Assembly (NCBI GenBank): GCA_947074165.1
Contig: CAMTOT010000129.1
Span: 1 to 7,685, forward strand
Length of the DNA stretch: 7,685 bases
Direction: 5' to 3'
Origin: an uncultured Bacteroidales bacterium
GTDB lineage: Bacteria > Bacteroidota > Bacteroidia > Bacteroidales > JAUNSR01
This document shows positions 5,642 to 7,685 of the stretch, piece by piece (the stretch's first letter is position 1; each line of letters opens with the position of its first letter). A model generated the notes under the pieces. It was not told the DNA's origin. It searched no databases and saw only the letters and a list, made by a program, of their open reading frames with translations. The position numbers were made by a program, and so were the translations under genes.

Positions 5642-5683
5642 AATAAAAAAGGCACCCTTCTACCGTAAAGGTGAAGAGTGCCT
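5642..5683 (-). terminator. Rho-independent terminator of the Na/Pi cotransporter gene
   Basis: On the minus strand AAGGCAC/GTGCCTT arms (5649-5655 and 5677-5683) extend through a G-U pair, CTTC/GAAG and, after one bulged base, ACC/GGT to close on a loop of about 5 bases. A tail CTTTTTTATTTTC follows. It lies 74 bases after the transporter stop and separates that gene from perR. Confidence 0.8.
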
Positions 5684-5692
5684 TCTAAAACA

Positions 5693-5731
5693 TCAATTCT
5701 TTAAGTATCCGCAACGCAGAAAAAGAATTGA
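5693..5731 (-). ncRNA. Structured 3' untranslated element after the Na/Pi cotransporter gene
   Basis: TCAATTCTTT (5693-5702) and AAAGAATTGA (5722-5731) are perfect 10-base inverted repeats. Inside them TCTGC-GTT-GCGGA (minus strand, 5720-5708) forms a second 5-pair stem with one G-U pair. That pair is C-A on the plus strand, so the fold belongs to the minus-strand transcript. The element lies between the stop codon of the transporter and the terminator, just 9 bases from the latter. It could protect the mRNA 3' end or be the body of a small RNA; its role is unknown. Confidence 0.4.
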
Positions 5732-5756
5732 GTATGTTAAGGTTTATATTTTAATA

Positions 5757-7562
5757 TTATCTGCGCTTTTCTCTTAAAGCTTCAAGTACATTAATAACAT
5801 AATCGCCAAGTTTCTCTGATTCAGAGATAAGGTCCATATAGAATGTACCTGCCTGATACTCATATTCACCAAGCTTAACGCTTTCGATATTATCGTTACG
5901 AAGCTGATTTCTGAAGTTATTTATTTCATCTTCTTTATTGTACGCTTTATTTAGATCAGACTCTAACATTTCATTTTGCGCCAATATGGAAGTCATATGA
6001 TCAAGCGCCTGAGTGGTAAGCTTAAACATCTGCTCAATATTCTCTACAATCTTAGGCGTAAATACAACATGAGCTTCAGACTTTCTTATCATAGTGCGGG
6101 CCATATGATAACAGCTATCTCCGATACTTTCTATCTCATCTACAACTTTAAACATTCCTCTGATTTGATTTTCAGAACCGTATGATATATTATTAGCCGT
6201 GATATGGTTAAGATAGTTAGCTATCTCAAGCTCCATCCTGTCAGATATTTTCTCGTATTTCTCTATTCTGCTATACAACTTACTGTATGACTCACTGCCC
6301 TCTTTTTCATAGAACAGACTTTGAGACATAGCCAACATACGTTGAGTACGTTCTGCATATACAATAGTCTCCTTTTTAACCTGCAGCAATGACAACTCAC
6401 CTGTGGACAACATACCAGAAGAGATGTACTTAAGCTGAAACTCTTCATCATTCTGCTTCTGCGGAATAAGACGAGTCACAATCTTAACATACAAGTTCAC
6501 AAACCATATCATAAGAAGAACGTTTGTTATATTAAATATGGTATGGAAAAGAGAAAGTGCGTAAGATACAGAAACCTGCATACTTTCAAACTCCGCCTTC
6601 AAAGGAAGCAGTCCCTGGTCTTGTATTTTAGACGCGTTTTGAGAAAGCTGATTCACGATAGCAGGATCAGTCGTGTTTACAAAGTTCATAAGCGCAGACG
6701 GATCGCCCGGACCAAACTCGGTAACAATCCACGATACCATGCTCGTAAATGGATAAAACAATATAAGAAGCCATATTACGCCAAAAATATTGAACATAAA
6801 GTGTCCGAGTGCAGCACGTTTTGCTGAAACATTGGCTTTTATCGCCGCAAGATTGGCTGTAATTGTTGTACCTATATTTTCTCCAAGAACCATAGCGGCA
6901 GCTATCTCATAAGAGATCCATCCTTTACTACACATAATAAGTGTGATGGCCATAGTGGCACTCGAAGACTGAACAACGATAGTAAGAATAGTACCGATAA
7001 GCAAGAAAAGAAATACTGAAGCGTATCCCATATCGGTATAAACAGTAAGGAACTCAAGGATTTGAGGGTTACTTTTAATATCCGGAACCGAGTTTTTAAG
7101 AAAATCAAGTCCCATGAAAAGAAACGCGAAACCAATGATAAACTCACCCCAAGACTTACGTTTGCTTTTTGAAGAGAATATCAACGGAATTGAAAGGCCG
7201 ATAAGCGGTATCGCGAAGACAGAGATATTTACCTTAAATCCAAAAATAGAGATAATCCATGCGGTAACTGTAGTACCGACATTCGCGCCCATAATCACAG
7301 TAATAGACTGTGCTAAGCTAAGCAAACCGGCATTTACGAAACTTACAACCATAACGGTTGTAGCAGAAGAGGATTGAATAAGCGCTGTGACTAGGATACC
7401 GGTCATCACGCCCATCAGGCGGTTTTTTGTCATCACAGTAAGAATACTGCGCAGTCTGTCGCCGGCAACCTTCTGTAAACCTTCACTCATTATCTTCATC
7501 CCGTACAGGAATAATCCAAGGGAACCAATGAGTTTAAAAAAATCAAGAATTGAATAATCCAT
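5757..7562 (-). CDS. Na/phosphate cotransporter family protein (NptA type) with C-terminal PhoU-like domain
   Basis: A 601-residue inner-membrane protein that couples phosphate movement to sodium. The membrane part (about 5-365) contains the two family repeats, each with a QSSSAT motif (63-68 and 198-203) and a G-x-N-x-GTT motif (GANVGTT 92-98, GENIGTT 227-233). Hydrophobic segments are visible around 10-25, 52-80, 85-108, 112-130, 140-155, 180-210, 250-280 and 335-365. The cytoplasmic C-terminal part (about 390-598) is a PhoU-like helical bundle with the paired motifs FKVVDEIESIGDSCYHMAR (471-489) and MDLISESEKLGDYV (576-589). Length and order match the fused NptA/PhoU form common in Bacteroidota. 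The ATG at 7562 gives the usual N-terminus before the first membrane helix. The gene is monocistronic, with its own promoter and terminator. Transport direction and substrate are inferred from the family. Confidence 0.94.
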   Translation of the reverse strand: MDYSILDFFKLIGSLGLFLYGMKIMSEGLQKVAGDRLRSILTVMTKNRLMGVMTGILVTALIQSSSATTVMVVSFVNAGLLSLAQSITVIMGANVGTTVTAWIISIFGFKVNISVFAIPLIGLSIPLIFSSKSKRKSWGEFIIGFAFLFMGLDFLKNSVPDIKSNPQILEFLTVYTDMGYASVFLFLLIGTILTIVVQSSSATMAITLIMCSKGWISYEIAAAMVLGENIGTTITANLAAIKANVSAKRAALGHFMFNIFGVIWLLILFYPFTSMVSWIVTEFGPGDPSALMNFVNTTDPAIVNQLSQNASKIQDQGLLPLKAEFESMQVSVSYALSLFHTIFNITNVLLMIWFVNLYVKIVTRLIPQKQNDEEFQLKYISSGMLSTGELSLLQVKKETIVYAERTQRMLAMSQSLFYEKEGSESYSKLYSRIEKYEKISDRMELEIANYLNHITANNISYGSENQIRGMFKVVDEIESIGDSCYHMARTMIRKSEAHVVFTPKIVENIEQMFKLTTQALDHMTSILAQNEMLESDLNKAYNKEDEINNFRNQLRNDNIESVKLGEYEYQAGTFYMDLISESEKLGDYVINVLEALREKRR

Positions 7563-7595
7563 TCAAATTTAAAATGTTAAGTTAAATTTACCGGA

Positions 7596-7603
7596 CAAAA
7601 ATA
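7596..7603 (-). promoter_or_regulatory. Candidate -7 box of the Na/Pi cotransporter gene
   Basis: TATTTTTG on the minus strand fits TAnnTTTG and would start transcription about 27 bases before the ATG at 7562. A weak -33 candidate (GTTG, complement of 7626-7629) is 22 bases away, one more than the usual maximum. The genomic sequence stops just beyond it because adapter begins at 7634. Confidence 0.45.
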
Positions 7604-7633
7604 AATGAAATAATTTTGACACACTCAACCTAA

Positions 7634-7685
7634 AGATCGGAAGAGCACACGTCTGAACTACAGTCACCGCTCATTATCTCGTATG
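7634..7685 (+). other. Illumina TruSeq adapter read-through (non-genomic contig end)
   Basis: From 7634 the sequence begins AGATCGGAAGAGCACACGTC and continues through the standard 34-base index-side adapter to 7667, then an 8-base index CGCTCATT (7668-7675), then ATCTCGTATG, the start of the flow-cell side. The single difference from the standard adapter is A instead of C at 7660. The order adapter, index, P7 side matches library structure exactly, so these bases are a sequencing artefact and should be trimmed. From memory the index equals TruSeq HT i7 D703. Confidence 0.97.

Noticed and set aside
6543..6827. Plus-strand open frame of 94 codons antisense to the transporter gene
   Set aside because: The product is highly basic with no family likeness, and the opposite strand carries a fully conserved protein.
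7114..7377. Plus-strand open frame of 87 codons inside the transporter gene
   Set aside because: It is the complement of conserved membrane-segment codons, so it is open because of codon composition, not because it is a gene.
1..7633. A hidden defence, mobile or otherwise undescribed system
   Set aside because: All main genes belong to common core families, no unexplained long open frame remains, and there are no direct-repeat arrays or integrase-like genes.
7634..7685. The end of the window as a possible mobile-element border or unusual terminal sequence
   Set aside because: It matches a known sequencing adapter with index in the right order, so a technical origin explains it fully.

Overview
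The window is AT-rich DNA from a member of the Bacteroidota, most likely of the order Bacteroidales. The grounds are: promoters of the Bacteroides sigma-ABfr type (TTTG about 19 bases upstream of TAnnTTTG), A-rich translation starts without Shine-Dalgarno sequences, and typical Bacteroidales proteins (YihX-like HAD phosphatase next to RibF, paired FKBP isomerases, PerR with a reverse rubrerythrin, a NptA-type Na/Pi transporter). I cannot name a genus from the sequence alone. All seven main genes are complete. No insertion sequence, phage gene, CRISPR array or recognisable defence system is visible.

Layout. Positions 1-160 hold no recognisable gene. A tRNA gene with a CAT anticodon (206-279, minus strand) follows, with its own promoter and terminator. 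On the plus strand come a HAD phosphatase (463-1092) and the bifunctional flavin enzyme RibF (GTG start, 1122-2057). Next is a tandem pair of FKBP peptidyl-prolyl isomerases, one cytoplasmic (2233-2817) and one an exported lipoprotein (2837-3568), closed by a strong terminator. An Lrp/AsnC-type regulator (3848-4315) ends the plus-strand block. It converges on a minus-strand block through a hairpin that can terminate from both sides. The minus-strand block, in order of transcription, is the Na/phosphate cotransporter (7562-5757) with its own terminator, then a peroxide regulator PerR (5543-5049) and reverse rubrerythrin (4976-4428), which look like one operon.

How the genes work together. The best functional unit is perR-rbr. 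PerR carries all the metal-binding residues of a peroxide sensor. A perfect 7-1-7 palindrome closely resembling the Bacillus PerR box lies just downstream of its promoter, and rubrerythrin, a peroxide reductase, is the next gene. This reads as an autoregulated peroxide-detoxification operon. The other genes are housekeeping: flavin cofactor synthesis, protein folding in two compartments, phosphate uptake or sodium/phosphate homeostasis, and decoding.

Quality warning. The last 52 bases (7634-7685) are not genomic. They match an Illumina TruSeq index-read adapter, including an 8-base index, with one mismatch. The contig really ends at or before 7633, inside the upstream region of the transporter gene. 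Apart from this artefact the region is ordinary core genome. The remaining second-look items are small: the PerR operator, a structured 3' leader-like element after the transporter, a 20-base exact repeat, and the identity of the CAT tRNA.
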